A stretch of DNA of 64,000 nucleotides from Hypoxylon rubiginosum. Lineage: Eukaryota; Ascomycota; Sordariomycetes; Xylariales; Hypoxylaceae. The notes under the pieces are model-generated. The model saw only the letters and a program-made list of their open reading frames with translations, was not told the origin of the DNA and searched no databases. The position numbers and the translations under genes are program-made. Positions 42,185-51,558 of this stretch are shown one piece after another (the stretch's first letter is position 1; the number at the start of each line of letters is the position of its first letter). The stretch is from the NCBI GenBank assembly GCA_902806565.1, contig CADCXA010000015.1, positions 62,001 through 126,000 of the forward strand. Reading direction: 5' to 3'.

Positions 42185-42744
42185 AGCGATGACGGTAGCG
42201 ATGGCAGCGATATGGTATTAGGTGTTTACTCTTCGTTGGAAGGGAATTGATCGCGATACACAACACGTGCTAAGAACCCAAATCAAGGGTCGAGAAACTT
42301 GTCAAAACAAGTGACAAGTGTTGCAGTATTGAAAAGTACCTGGATAATTAGGACGTGGTGGTTGAAGGACGATGTCTGAGTTGAAGGTCGAGAAATTCCA
42401 AGTTCCAAGCTACAAAGCTAGAGGTAGGTACTGCTTCGGGTTAGGCTACATAATTAGCCCTCTTCTTGCGTGCACAGTCCACCAAAGGAATGCTAATTTT
42501 TGTGGTAAAAGTGGCGTTGGCATTATGTGCACACATGCATATATCGGAGGTGCGACCATTGGTAAAATGCTTTGTCATCTCCTAGGCAATCAGGCAATCG
42601 GGTCTTACTGGAACAATCCAATCACGATTCAACCCAATCACGAAATAAACCGAATCTCAAGCAGCTCAAAGTCTGGGCTTCAAAATTAAACCCAGGAAAA
42701 TCTTCAGTATCTCAGATTCGGTATACAATCTAGACGGCTTACTT
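42185..42744. other. Intergenic, upstream of the RNPS1-like gene
   Basis: 560 bp between the RNPS1-like start codon and the stop codon of the permease gene. It presumably holds the RNPS1 promoter and the permease 3' UTR. Confidence 0.5.
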
Positions 42745-44502
42745 CTAATACACATATCTAAAATTGGGGTTCTCCCTATCTGTCAAATCCTCGAAAGCAT
42801 GAGCCAACGCCTCGTCGCGAGCCTCACTAACCCCAGCCGTCGCTAGCTGGTCTCGCTTCTTGTTCTGCCGAGTAAGATAGAAACGGAAGAATAACAGGAT
42901 GAGAACGAGAAGAGCGTAGCAACCAAGATGAGTCGCAAACGCCGTAAAGTATTTGGGTGCTTCGCGCGAGAGGAACACCTGAGGACCAATAGCGTTGCCT
43001 GCCGACCAGAAGATGAAGTTAGTCGCTACCACCACCGTCTTCTTAGTCTGTCCGCCAACGTTTCGAGACATCATAGAAAGACCCAGGGTCTGCGCCGCCC
43101 AGAAAGAAAGCGTGATGTAGTAGCTAATGAGTAATCCCACGTGCTGTGGGAAGCTCTCGTTGGGGATAGTCATCAGCAGAATAGTCCCGATGAATGACCT
43201 AGGGATTTGCTGTCAGTTACGGACGTCCTATACTCATTTGAAAGGGGGGTAGTGTAGCTTACGGAATAACGAAGCCTAGCATGACCAGGATGTTCTGGCT
43301 GAACTTCTTCACTAGCCAAACCGATCCCAGCAGTACCATGATAATATAAAAGCCGAGGACCATGGCGAGAAGCTGCGTCTGCAAGTTTGTGAATCCGAGA
43401 CTGGAAGAGATGATCAGATTCGCGAAAGCACCGAGACCACTAGTCGGCAGAGTCGTCGTGAACTGGATACCGGCGTAGCACCACGTTTGAGGATCGGTCA
43501 GTGCCTCCCAGACCTGGTCCTTCTTGAACACGCGATTCTGCAGACCGGTCTGGTTTCCTCGGACTCGCTCAACCATCAGATGCTTGTCTTCCTCGCTGAA
43601 GCACTTCGCACGCATGGGAGAGTCGGGCATCCACCACCAGACGAAAACACCGAAGACGATCGAGATGACACCGTATGCCAGGAAAAGCCACTGCCACGAT
43701 TTGAGAGGGCCATCCGTGATCAAGGTAAAGCAGTAGGCAAGAAGGCCTCCCACAATCTGCTGTGCGCCGTTCATCATGTACCAGTAAGTAACCCTCGAGG
43801 CCTGTTCCTCGCGTTTGTACCACATGGCCGAGAGGATCACGAAAGCAGGCTGGCAAGCCGACTCGAAGAGTCCCAACATGGTTCGGACGACGACTAAGCC
43901 GACGAAATTCTTACAGGCCGCATGGCAAGCTAGAACTGTACCCCAGGCGACAATAGAAAAGCTGAGGTATTTGGCGACCGGAACCCGAGCGAGTATATAA
44001 TTCTGTTTTTTCCCGGCTGTCAATAACCCGTATAACGTTGTGGAGCTGTGCAAGGGGCGGGCCTTACCTGTGGGTACTCGACAACCAGGATAGTTATGTA
44101 AATGCAGGTTGTCAGCCAGGAAAAGCTCTGGCTGACTTTGCCCTCGGGAGTCAGCATGCCGGTGTCCTTCGGCAGGCCCATGATGGAGGAGAAGGACAGG
44201 GTGCCTTTATCGATTGCCTGAAGGAAATACGTCGTAATCATAACGACCAGAACACGTTTATCGATCATCCTCCGAAGCCTCGTATCCTCTTCAGGTGATA
44301 TCTCAATCCGGGCAGACGACGAATATTTGGCAACTTCCGAATCGACCTTGTCGTAATTTGCGCGTTCTCCCTTCTCCTCGATGTCGTCGGCTGCCGAGCG
44401 CGCCCGCTCTACCTCAGCCATCGAGTACCTCTTCGCCGCATCGTCCTGGTGAGGTCTCATGGAGGGGACAATGTCGGGGTCGGGAACTTCCATGGACGAC
44501 AT
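42745..44502 (-). CDS. MFS transporter, Dal5/allantoate permease-like (anion:cation symporter family), 542 aa
   Basis: Exons 44502-44068, 44002-43263 and 43198-42745 (minus strand) give 542 aa. A roughly 75-residue acidic cytosolic N terminus precedes about 12 transmembrane helices. The pattern is that of fungal Dal5/Tna1-type permeases: LRRMIDKRVLVVMITTYFLQAIDKG before helix 1, RTMLGLFESACQPAF in helix 4-5, MPDSP in the central loop and NVGGQTKKTVV in the second half. The family imports allantoate, nicotinate, vitamins or other organic anions; the substrate here is not determinable. The plasma membrane is the likely site. It is divergent from the GH105 gene across a 1.2-kb intergenic region, which would allow co-regulation, for example uptake of a pectin-derived acid, but that is inference. 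Confidence 0.92.
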
Positions 44503-45700
44503 GATGGTGAAAGTAAATTAGACCTCTTTGATTGCTTCCGAAAAGGTTTCTTTGCAATGTTATTCTTCGGTAGGTCTAGCAATGCCTCACAGATGAATCT
44601 GCTTGTGGATAGAGAAAAGAGACGAGATAAGACCTAAAGCTGGGAGGGAGTTGACATTTTTATTCACGTCTCGCACCATTAACCCCCCGACTTGTTGTAG
44701 TGCTGTAACATCGTAGGCGAGGTATATAACAAGGGGTCGAAGACCGACTATACCACGAACGTTCACTCGCCTACATTAATCCGCTAGGAGACCACCTCAT
44801 CGGATATCACCAAGGTGGGGTTCAACGCGCAGGAATGTCGTTCGGCGAATCATGTCGGAATCCATGACTGAAATGTTTTCAGCAACACGATAGCGCCTGT
44901 TTTAGTGCCAGACTATCCAAGTAGGAATCTGGGCAATCTGGGGCTTTCTGGGGGGGTCTGCTGGGGTTAGTTTCCCCAAAACCTGGGGGATGGAGAAGAA
45001 ACCCCAAAAGTCATAATCTGGAGTCCGGAGGGCTCTAAGCTGGCGTGCTGGCATCAGGCCGAACCCCTGCCGCTTTAACGGAGCTCCAACTTCTTCGGGT
45101 GGAAGGGCCCTATGACCTCCGGGGGTTCTTCCCCCTCAGACAGCTAGCCTCGGTGCCAGCTAGACCGACGACCTCGCCAAGTTGATAAAGGGGTTCCGGG
45201 GTAATTCTCCCTCGAAGAATCTCATATGACTTCCCAAGCCTCGATGCATTCAGCCTTCGGTCTAAAAGATCCCCGTACTCATTCTCGTCCGCCGTGTCCT
45301 CATGCAGCACTGTAGCAATATGATGGAGGGATTGTATATCAAGTGGCGTAAGACCTTCAAAACTCTGGAGACAGGTACAGGGCGGGGGTATCGAGAGGAT
45401 GCAATGCCCCGACTGGGGACACTTAAGACGCTACGATATGAATGTGGAGTACATCGTACATCTACTCCTCACGAGAGGAATTCATATTCTTATATTTTAA
45501 CCGACTCAAATAGCTCCGGTGCTCTAATGCTCTAAAATAGTCGTGACAAGAGTCAATTTTCTCGCTCGAACTCGTAGATCTGTCGGGCGGCGATTTCAAT
45601 CAAGAAAAGAACATCGTCTGTCTAGTTTGCCACTTATTAAAAGAAGACAAATCCTATCGACCACTGCAGATATCTGGATAGTTGTGTTAACTTGCCCAAG
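44503..45700. promoter_or_regulatory. Divergent intergenic region of the permease and GH105 genes
   Basis: This 1.2-kb region separates two divergent start codons (44502 on minus, 45701 on plus), so it should hold both promoters. Its middle (about 45070-45370) contains a minus-strand open frame reading like a degraded coding fragment; see the separate entry. Confidence 0.45.
45110..45370 (-). pseudogene. Possible coding relic, unidentified
   Basis: The minus strand carries an open segment of about 85 codons with coding-like composition (for example DENEYGDLLDRRLNASRLG). It has no obvious start and ends at a stop near 45110. No family is recognised; a decayed transposon or gene fragment is possible. 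Confidence 0.25.
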
Positions 45701-46819
45701 ATGCCGGCAGAAGTCCACGGAATCAAATCCAGCGACGTCCACGCCAAGATTCAGCTTCTTATCGATGGACTCGTCAACATCAAAGACCAGACTGGAGAGT
45801 TTCTCCTAACGTTGGAAGACGGCCGTGTCATTGACACGAAAGGATGGAACGACTGGGAATGGACTCACGGCATCGGCCTTAACGGAATCTGGGCCTACTA
45901 TTCGTTGACTGGGGATGAGAAGTACCTTAAGATCATCGAAGATTGGTTCGCGAATCGATTCGCGGCCGGCGGTACCACCAAGAACATCAACACCATGGCC
46001 GTATTTCTCACGTTAGCTTACGTTTACGAGAAGACTGGAAACCAGACCTACCTTCCATGGCTAGACAGCTGGGCCGAATGGGCGTACCACGACCTGGAAA
46101 GAACCAAGTACGGCGGCATGCAACACATCACATACTTGGAGGTGAACGACCAGCAACTATGGGACGACACGCTTATGATGACTGTGATGCCTTTGGCCAA
46201 GATTGGGAAGCTACTCAACAGACCGCACTACGTTGACGAGGCGAAGCGGCAATTCCTCCTCCATATTAAATACCTATTCGACACAAAGTCTGGCCTATTC
46301 TTTCACGGGTGGACCTTCCACGACGGCGGGCACAACTTCGCCAATGCGCTATGGGCAAGGGGAAATGCGTGGTTGACCATCGTCATTCCCGAGTTCTTGG
46401 AGTTGTTGGACCTACCCGCCAACGACCCCATCAGAAACCATCTCCTAGACACCCTGAATGCGCAGTGCGAAGCTCTAAAGCCACTGCAGGTGTCTTCAGG
46501 CCTGTGGCGCACTCTTCTAGACCAACCCGAGGAAGAAGGATCGTATGTCGAGTCCAGCGCGACAGCCGGGTTCGCCTTCGGGATCCTCAAGGCGCAGAGG
46601 AAGAAGTACATTGGGAAGGAATACGAAGCCGTGGCACTCAAGGCAGTGCGGGCGGTATTAGATAACATCGACGCCCACGGTGAGCTCCTAAACACATCGT
46701 TCGGCACGGGTATGGGACACACCTTGCAGCATTACAAGGACATCCCGATTACGAGTATGCCGTACGGACAGGCAATGGCTATCATGGTGCTGGTCGAATT
46801 TTTGAGGGTGTTCATCTAG
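45701..46819 (+). CDS. GH105 unsaturated rhamnogalacturonyl/glucuronyl hydrolase-like, 372 aa
   Basis: Single exon starting at the first ATG (45701). It has the (alpha/alpha)6-barrel pattern of GH105 (YteR-like) enzymes: NDWEWTHGIGLNGIW, LWDDTLMM with the likely catalytic Asp at 155-156, HGWTFHDG and the highly characteristic LWARGNAW, then SATAGFAFGIL and MPYGQAMA near the end. The enzymes remove delta-4,5-unsaturated uronic acid from oligosaccharides left by pectin or rhamnogalacturonan lyases. No signal peptide is seen, so it likely acts inside the cell on imported oligosaccharides. It is divergent from an organic-anion permease and convergent, 103 bp away, with the bisphosphatase gene. 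The related family GH88 is the main alternative. Confidence 0.88.
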   Translation: MPAEVHGIKSSDVHAKIQLLIDGLVNIKDQTGEFLLTLEDGRVIDTKGWNDWEWTHGIGLNGIWAYYSLTGDEKYLKIIEDWFANRFAAGGTTKNINTMAVFLTLAYVYEKTGNQTYLPWLDSWAEWAYHDLERTKYGGMQHITYLEVNDQQLWDDTLMMTVMPLAKIGKLLNRPHYVDEAKRQFLLHIKYLFDTKSGLFFHGWTFHDGGHNFANALWARGNAWLTIVIPEFLELLDLPANDPIRNHLLDTLNAQCEALKPLQVSSGLWRTLLDQPEEEGSYVESSATAGFAFGILKAQRKKYIGKEYEAVALKAVRAVLDNIDAHGELLNTSFGTGMGHTLQHYKDIPITSMPYGQAMAIMVLVEFLRVFI

Positions 46820-46922
46820 ATAGAGGAATGAATTAATACGTCTACCATGTAATGAAGACGATTCGTTGCCCGTGCCTATCCCCGTAAAGTAACAACTATT
46901 CCGTACTCTACTCGGGAATAAT

Positions 46923-47912
46923 TTAAGCAAGAAGAGCCTTCTTCACTAAATCGACCTCTTCTGCTGTACCACAGACTAATCCGGCGGTCTCGTTCAGATC
47001 CCCTAATGGCGTATCCAGTATATTTGTTCCGTCGGCTGGGTTGATGGCTTTCCCACCAGCAGACTCGACGATTAACGCGAGAGGGAATAGCTCATACAGA
47101 CGTCGTAACTTTGCTTTGCTGGCGGCCGTCACGGGCGAGATGTAGATGCCGTGACCTTTGACTAGCGCGTGAACTACATCTGGAACGAGCCCGCCGCTGT
47201 ATCGCAGCGTATATTTTTTCTGTATAAAGTCCGACACCAGCGTCATATACTTCGCGTCTTCGGCTGCACTTCTCAGGTTGGCCGGAGCAAAGTAACGAGT
47301 CTTGAAGGGCGGCTCTACCAATCGGACAGCTGTACGAATGATTTCGGTGTCCTCTACTCCCTTCTCGCCTACTCCCAGCTCTAGGCAAACTGGGTCAAAG
47401 CCCGGCAGGCGTAGGGTTACAATAGCTGTCGTTCGTGGACCATAGACACCAAGCACGGCGGCAACCTGTTTGGTGGCGGGCAGCTGATTAAGGGCCGTCT
47501 TTCCCTGCCATATGCCGATAATTGTCCCTACAGTCCAGTTTGGTGCTATGATGGAGCTTCCATCTAAGGGGTCGAATGCAATCGTGTAGTGCTCCTCGGG
47601 GACACTACCAGTCGATATGTCTTGCGAGCTTCTTTCTATCGGATCCTCTTCGCTGCTGGCGGTGACAACGAATGGACACTGTGAGATGGCTTTTCGAATG
47701 CTATTCTCGGCCAGGACATCCACATTCAACTGGTCGTCGCCGAACGCATTTGCACTTCCCGCACGCGACACATGTTGCGACCTCTTAAGGATTTTGCTGA
47801 TGTCCGAGATACTGTCAATCAGAGTGGGCAGAACCGAGCTGATTAGTGCTTTATGCGCCTCCGACGGGAGTACGGAACGAAGATGACGGGTCAATTCGGA
47901 ATCAGCCATCAT
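46923..47912 (-). CDS. FBPase-fold sugar bisphosphatase (sedoheptulose-1,7-bisphosphatase-like), 329 aa
   Basis: The start is placed at ATG 47912 (MMADSEL). The open frame reaches further upstream, but that part lacks family resemblance. Visible are the metal-binding TASSEED (84-90), the DPLDGSS signature (114-120) followed by IIAPNWTVGTIIGIW, and a later GGLVPDVVHALVKGHGIYISP substrate segment. These mark the class I fructose-1,6-/sedoheptulose-1,7-bisphosphatase fold. The sequence resembles fungal proteins annotated as sedoheptulose-bisphosphatase more than gluconeogenic Fbp1, which is better conserved and carries a different N terminus. The reaction would be hydrolysis of the 1-phosphate of a C6/C7 sugar bisphosphate in the cytosol. 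Substrate choice is not proven. Confidence 0.82.
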   Translation of the reverse strand: MMADSELTRHLRSVLPSEAHKALISSVLPTLIDSISDISKILKRSQHVSRAGSANAFGDDQLNVDVLAENSIRKAISQCPFVVTASSEEDPIERSSQDISTGSVPEEHYTIAFDPLDGSSIIAPNWTVGTIIGIWQGKTALNQLPATKQVAAVLGVYGPRTTAIVTLRLPGFDPVCLELGVGEKGVEDTEIIRTAVRLVEPPFKTRYFAPANLRSAAEDAKYMTLVSDFIQKKYTLRYSGGLVPDVVHALVKGHGIYISPVTAASKAKLRRLYELFPLALIVESAGGKAINPADGTNILDTPLGDLNETAGLVCGTAEEVDLVKKALLA

Positions 47913-48614
47913 ATTTGGCTTGAAGTTGGAAGCATTTAAAGGTCTCTCCCGAACGCGCCGCGTTGTGAAAATTAAAGGCTCAAAAATAAAGTATGCAGTT
48001 ATCCATATATAATACCTACCGATATTTGAATACCTCATTTACCTTTAGAACGATATTCTTACCCACAGCCTAGAGCAATAAGGCGGAATAGGCTTGGCAC
48101 AGCATTCCTCACCTTCTCGCCATTTCTCTTCAAAAGCGTATACGCGCAACAACCTAACTTTCAAACGCCGGAGAGAAGAGTACAGCATGTTATCTTCAGA
48201 CGAGATCAGAGCCTTATGGGAGGCAGTCTTTGACCCTTCTCCAAGGCAAGGAGGATAACGTTCACGAAGCTGCCCTCAGCTGCTGGCGCAAGGATGACGT
48301 GATCGCAAATGAAATCACCGCCAAGTATATCGAGATTAGTGCTAAAGTCCGTTGTCTCCCGATCGGCCTATTCCAACCAGTGCAGGCCCTGGGCTCGAAT
48401 CTCTATACTTGATGGCCAAGCTCGCGAAGCTCGCGGCCGTTGCGATAAGATGTTACCGATCACAAATTTTGGCGTGGTCTCCAAATCCAGCAGAACTATC
48501 AAGACCTCGTGCGCGGCACCGAGCCAACTCTTCAATTTAAACGCATTTCAGAACGGATTAATCTTTTCTATTTCTATCTACCTAACCTATCTAAAGCACA
48601 GGAAGATACAGCTC

Positions 48615-48746
48615 TTATGAGCTAGCTGTAGGCTTGGCCGCCTCGGGTTCTGTCTCCTTCACCGGGGCCCTTTTCTCCGGTCGGCCGATGACCAGCCGAA
48701 CTGCGGCGGCGGTGGGAGCGGGAGTCGTAGGAACGGAGGCAGACAT
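48615..48746 (-). CDS. Possible 43-aa small ORF
   Basis: ATG 48746 to TAA 48615 encodes an Ala/Pro/Thr-rich 43-aa peptide (starts MSASVPTTPAPTAAAV, ends PTASS). It is GC-rich compared with its surroundings and has no stop across its length. No family is known; it could be a small protein or chance. Confidence 0.2.
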   Translation of the reverse strand: MSASVPTTPAPTAAAVRLVIGRPEKRAPVKETEPEAAKPTASS

Positions 48747-49137
48747 GGTGAAGATGATTTAAATGACAAGGTAAAGGCGGTCTTTAAAAGCCTCAGTGAT
48801 AATCGAGGATTTCACTTAAAGGCCTATACGCCAACAAGTTTGCGTTCCCATGGGAAAGGGGCGGGTTAGTTCACCCGCGACAACCTCACGTTGGGCTTCG
48901 TCCAAGAAAATTAGAAAGACTCACGAAGAGTCGAACGAAGGAAATCTGAGCACCGAGAGGAATCGTTACTACTTGCAGTAACGAATGTACGCAAGGAGTA
49001 GGTTTGAGAAGAGAGAGACAGAGGAAAGGTTCGTGAGCATTCCTTTATGTAATTTTATGGGCCCTAGATTTTTCCACCGGCGGTGGGACGCGTGCCCGTT
49101 TGACGCATCGCCTGCCCACGCGTTCAATATTTTAAAT

Positions 49138-49206
49138 TGGAGAAGAGGAAGAAGAGGAAGTGGTAGAAGAAGAAGAAGAAGAAGAAGAAGACGAAGACGA
49201 AGAAGA
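49138..49206 (+). repeat. GAA/GAAGAG microsatellite
   Basis: A purine-only tract of roughly 70 bp, mostly AGAAGA units. It borders the MITE-like end at 49217 in the same relative position as the TTC tract of the 31.4-kb element. Confidence 0.9.
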
Positions 49207-49216
49207 AAAACCAGCG

Positions 49217-49284
49217 AAGTTTACGGGGTGACAATGCCAGCTGTCACAAAATACACTCTATGAACACTCTACAAATAGCACAGC
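49217..49284. mobile_element. Second, partial copy of the MITE-like element end
   Basis: Read on the minus strand, 49284 to 49217 repeats the end of the 31.4-kb element (GCTGTGCTATTTGTAGAGTG). It continues with TCATAGAGTGTATTTTG, a GTCACCCCG match and an ACTTCG.TGGT match before the pyrimidine (here GAA on plus) tract. The other arm was not found, so the copy is truncated or rearranged. Confidence 0.65.
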
Positions 49285-49781
49285 TCTTCACTATTAGCCA
49301 CAAGTTCGAAGCAAGCGATCTGAAATGAAAACTTAGCACTCAATGATCTGTTTCCATACCTTAGGTAGCTAAGCGTATGTAGGCAAGCGATGGCATTGAG
49401 TGCTATGAAGTTACCTACCTACCTCTAGGTACCTGGGTACCCTGATCTCCTATGGCGTTGGCAGGTAAGGAGTATATTCACTGTCGTATCCTAATCCTGT
49501 GGTATGTAAGAGTATCGAGATAGAGCCTAGATGATTTCGGGAGCTCTTAGAAAACTTAGGTAGCCGGTGACATATTTTGTAACGGGCGAAAACCCTCTCG
49601 CCTTCCGTCTTCCGCTTTCCGTCTTCCGAGTCCCGAGTTCCGATGGACTACGGAGACTTAATAGACATTAAAATCTCACAGTTCTCTTACATGCCGGACC
49701 TCAGTATAATTCATCTCTTACTCTATTGTCATATCGGTACCAAAATATTTCGATACACATTCCGGAGCCTTTATAGTTGCA
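49285..49781. promoter_or_regulatory. Upstream region of the indoleamine dioxygenase gene
   Basis: About 500 bp before the start codon, with TACCTACCTACC/CCTAGGTACC palindrome-rich stretches near 49410-49440. No gene. Confidence 0.4.
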
Positions 49782-51156
49782 ATGCCAGGCCGAACTCAAC
49801 CTGTGTCAGAAGTCGAAAGACTTTGGGATGGAGAGTACCTACTTCATAGCCATGACATATCAAGGAATGGGTTTCTCCCTGATCAAGAGCCCCTGAGGCG
49901 ACTTCCTAATCCTTATTACGCTCCGTGGGAGTTAGTGTTAGACGATCTTCCTTCGCTGATCAAGAAGAGGTTGATCCGAAAAGTCCTAGACCGCATACCA
50001 GCCCTCTCTACGAGTAAACTTCATACGGAAGCAGAATGGCGACGAGCCTATGCCATTCTGTCTTTCTTTACTCATGCGTACATCTGGGGCGGTGAGAGGG
50101 CGTCGGAGGTGCGTACCACTCTCTCCTTAACGGATTCCGTGGCTAATAAACAGACAGGTACTCTCACCATCGGTATCAGCACCCTTTCTTCACGTATCAG
50201 AGCATCTCGATCTTCCGCCAGTTGCAACGTATGCTGCACTCAACTTGTGGAATTTCGCATGCAACGGATCCGACCTGCGAGAACTTGACAGTTTGCACGC
50301 CTTACACACATTCAGCGGCACCGAGGATGAGTCGTGGTTCTTCTCAGTATCTGTGGCGATGGAAGCAGAAGGCGCCCATATAATCCCGGTCATGCTTCGA
50401 GCACTTGAGGTCGTCCACCATCGTGACTACTCAACTATAACAAAGAGCCTGGACGAATTGGCTGTCTGTATAGGACGGCTTGGCAAGCTCCTCGATCGGA
50501 TGGATGAGAAATGTGATCCTATGGTGTTTTACCATCAGATCCGTCCGTTTCTGGCCGGGAGCAAGAATATGAGTGCAGCTGGCCTTCCAAACGGAGTCCT
50601 GTACGAAGACGAACATGGTACACTCAACTGGAAGCAACTAAGAGGTGGGAGCAATGGACAAAGCTCCCTTATTCAATTTTTCGACGTTGTTCTTGGGGTC
50701 GAACACACATCGTCCGGTAGCATCACGCGCGCAACTCCGGCGAGCTGCTCGGGCGCGAGTGAACCGACAAGCTTCCATGAAGAGGTCCGGTCTTATATGC
50801 CCGCGCCTCACAGAGAGTTCTTAAGATGTATCTCGCGTATGGGCAGCCTCAAGGAACTAGCCAGCGAGCATGCCACATCATATGAGCATATCCAGCTGAA
50901 ACGATCCTTCCAAGCTGCCACTAAAGCGCTCGGTGACTTTCGGAATAGGCACATGCAGATTGTTACGAGATACATCGTTGTGCCATCGAGAAAACAATCG
51001 CGGCTTCCGATAGTCAATCTTGCCACGGCATCATCAGCATCTGGCCGGGGGCCAGGTGGGGAGTTGACTGGGACTGGAGGGACGGCACTTATACCGTTTT
51101 TAAAGCAGACGCGTGATGAGACATACGTGACGGGAACGATGATCTCAAGAGACTAG
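49782..51156 (+). CDS. ido: Indoleamine 2,3-dioxygenase, 441 aa, 2 exons
   Basis: Exons 49782-50108 and 50158-51156 give 441 aa. The enzyme opens the indole ring of tryptophan to N-formylkynurenine using haem, the entry to kynurenine/NAD synthesis. Family segments include NGFLPDQEPLRRLP, YYAPWE, WRRAYAILSFFTHAYIWGG, LPPVATYAALNLWN, TEDESWFF, KCDPMVFYHQIRPFLAG, LRGGSNGQSSLIQFFD and YMPAPHREFL. FRNRHMQIVTRY contains the expected proximal haem ligand H374. The intron is supported because splicing restores ASE-VLSPSVSAPFLHVS and the conserved block after it. The C terminus has a Gly/Ser-rich insert (ASSASGRGPGG), as other fungal IDOs do. A Zn2Cys6 regulator starts 402 bp downstream on the same strand. 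Confidence 0.93.
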
Positions 51157-51558
51157 AGGATAATGGGGGTCTTTAATGTCGTACATAGGTAGATAGGCTG
51201 TACCTAATGTATTTAGATTCGACGTAAATGGTAGGAATAGCGCGATAAAGGCTGCTCCTACACACCCCCTTGGCCATAAATCCACAAGTTCAATAAGTCT
51301 TAGAAAGGCGTATGAAAGAACTCGGATGTGGTAACGGAAGTTCGGATCGGGAAATCGTTTGTTAGCGCATCACCAGCTTTTGCTTATTTCCGCCTTCTTT
51401 CTTCTAGTGCTTCCGAGTTTCCGATATGGATCCGTTTACTTGTTGTTATCAAGTTTTTAGAGGGGCGTGAGATAATGTTTCAGATCAACTAGACCCAAGA
51501 TTAGATCCTCGGAACTGTACCTAGAAACTCCACGAGAGCTTCTATCCGATGCCGAGTC
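51157..51558. other. Intergenic between dioxygenase and regulator genes
   Basis: 402 bp holding the dioxygenase 3' end and the regulator's promoter. No other feature was recognised. Confidence 0.5.

Larger units (their letters stand above)
47913..49216. other. Intergenic, with a possible 43-codon ORF and a GAA microsatellite
   Basis: This region lies between the bisphosphatase and dioxygenase genes (divergent). At 48180 a short ATG frame (MLSSDEIRALWEAV...) stops after 23 codons, and coding-like sequence continues in another phase, a possible relic. A purine-rich GAA/GGA microsatellite spans 49138-49206. Confidence 0.45.
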
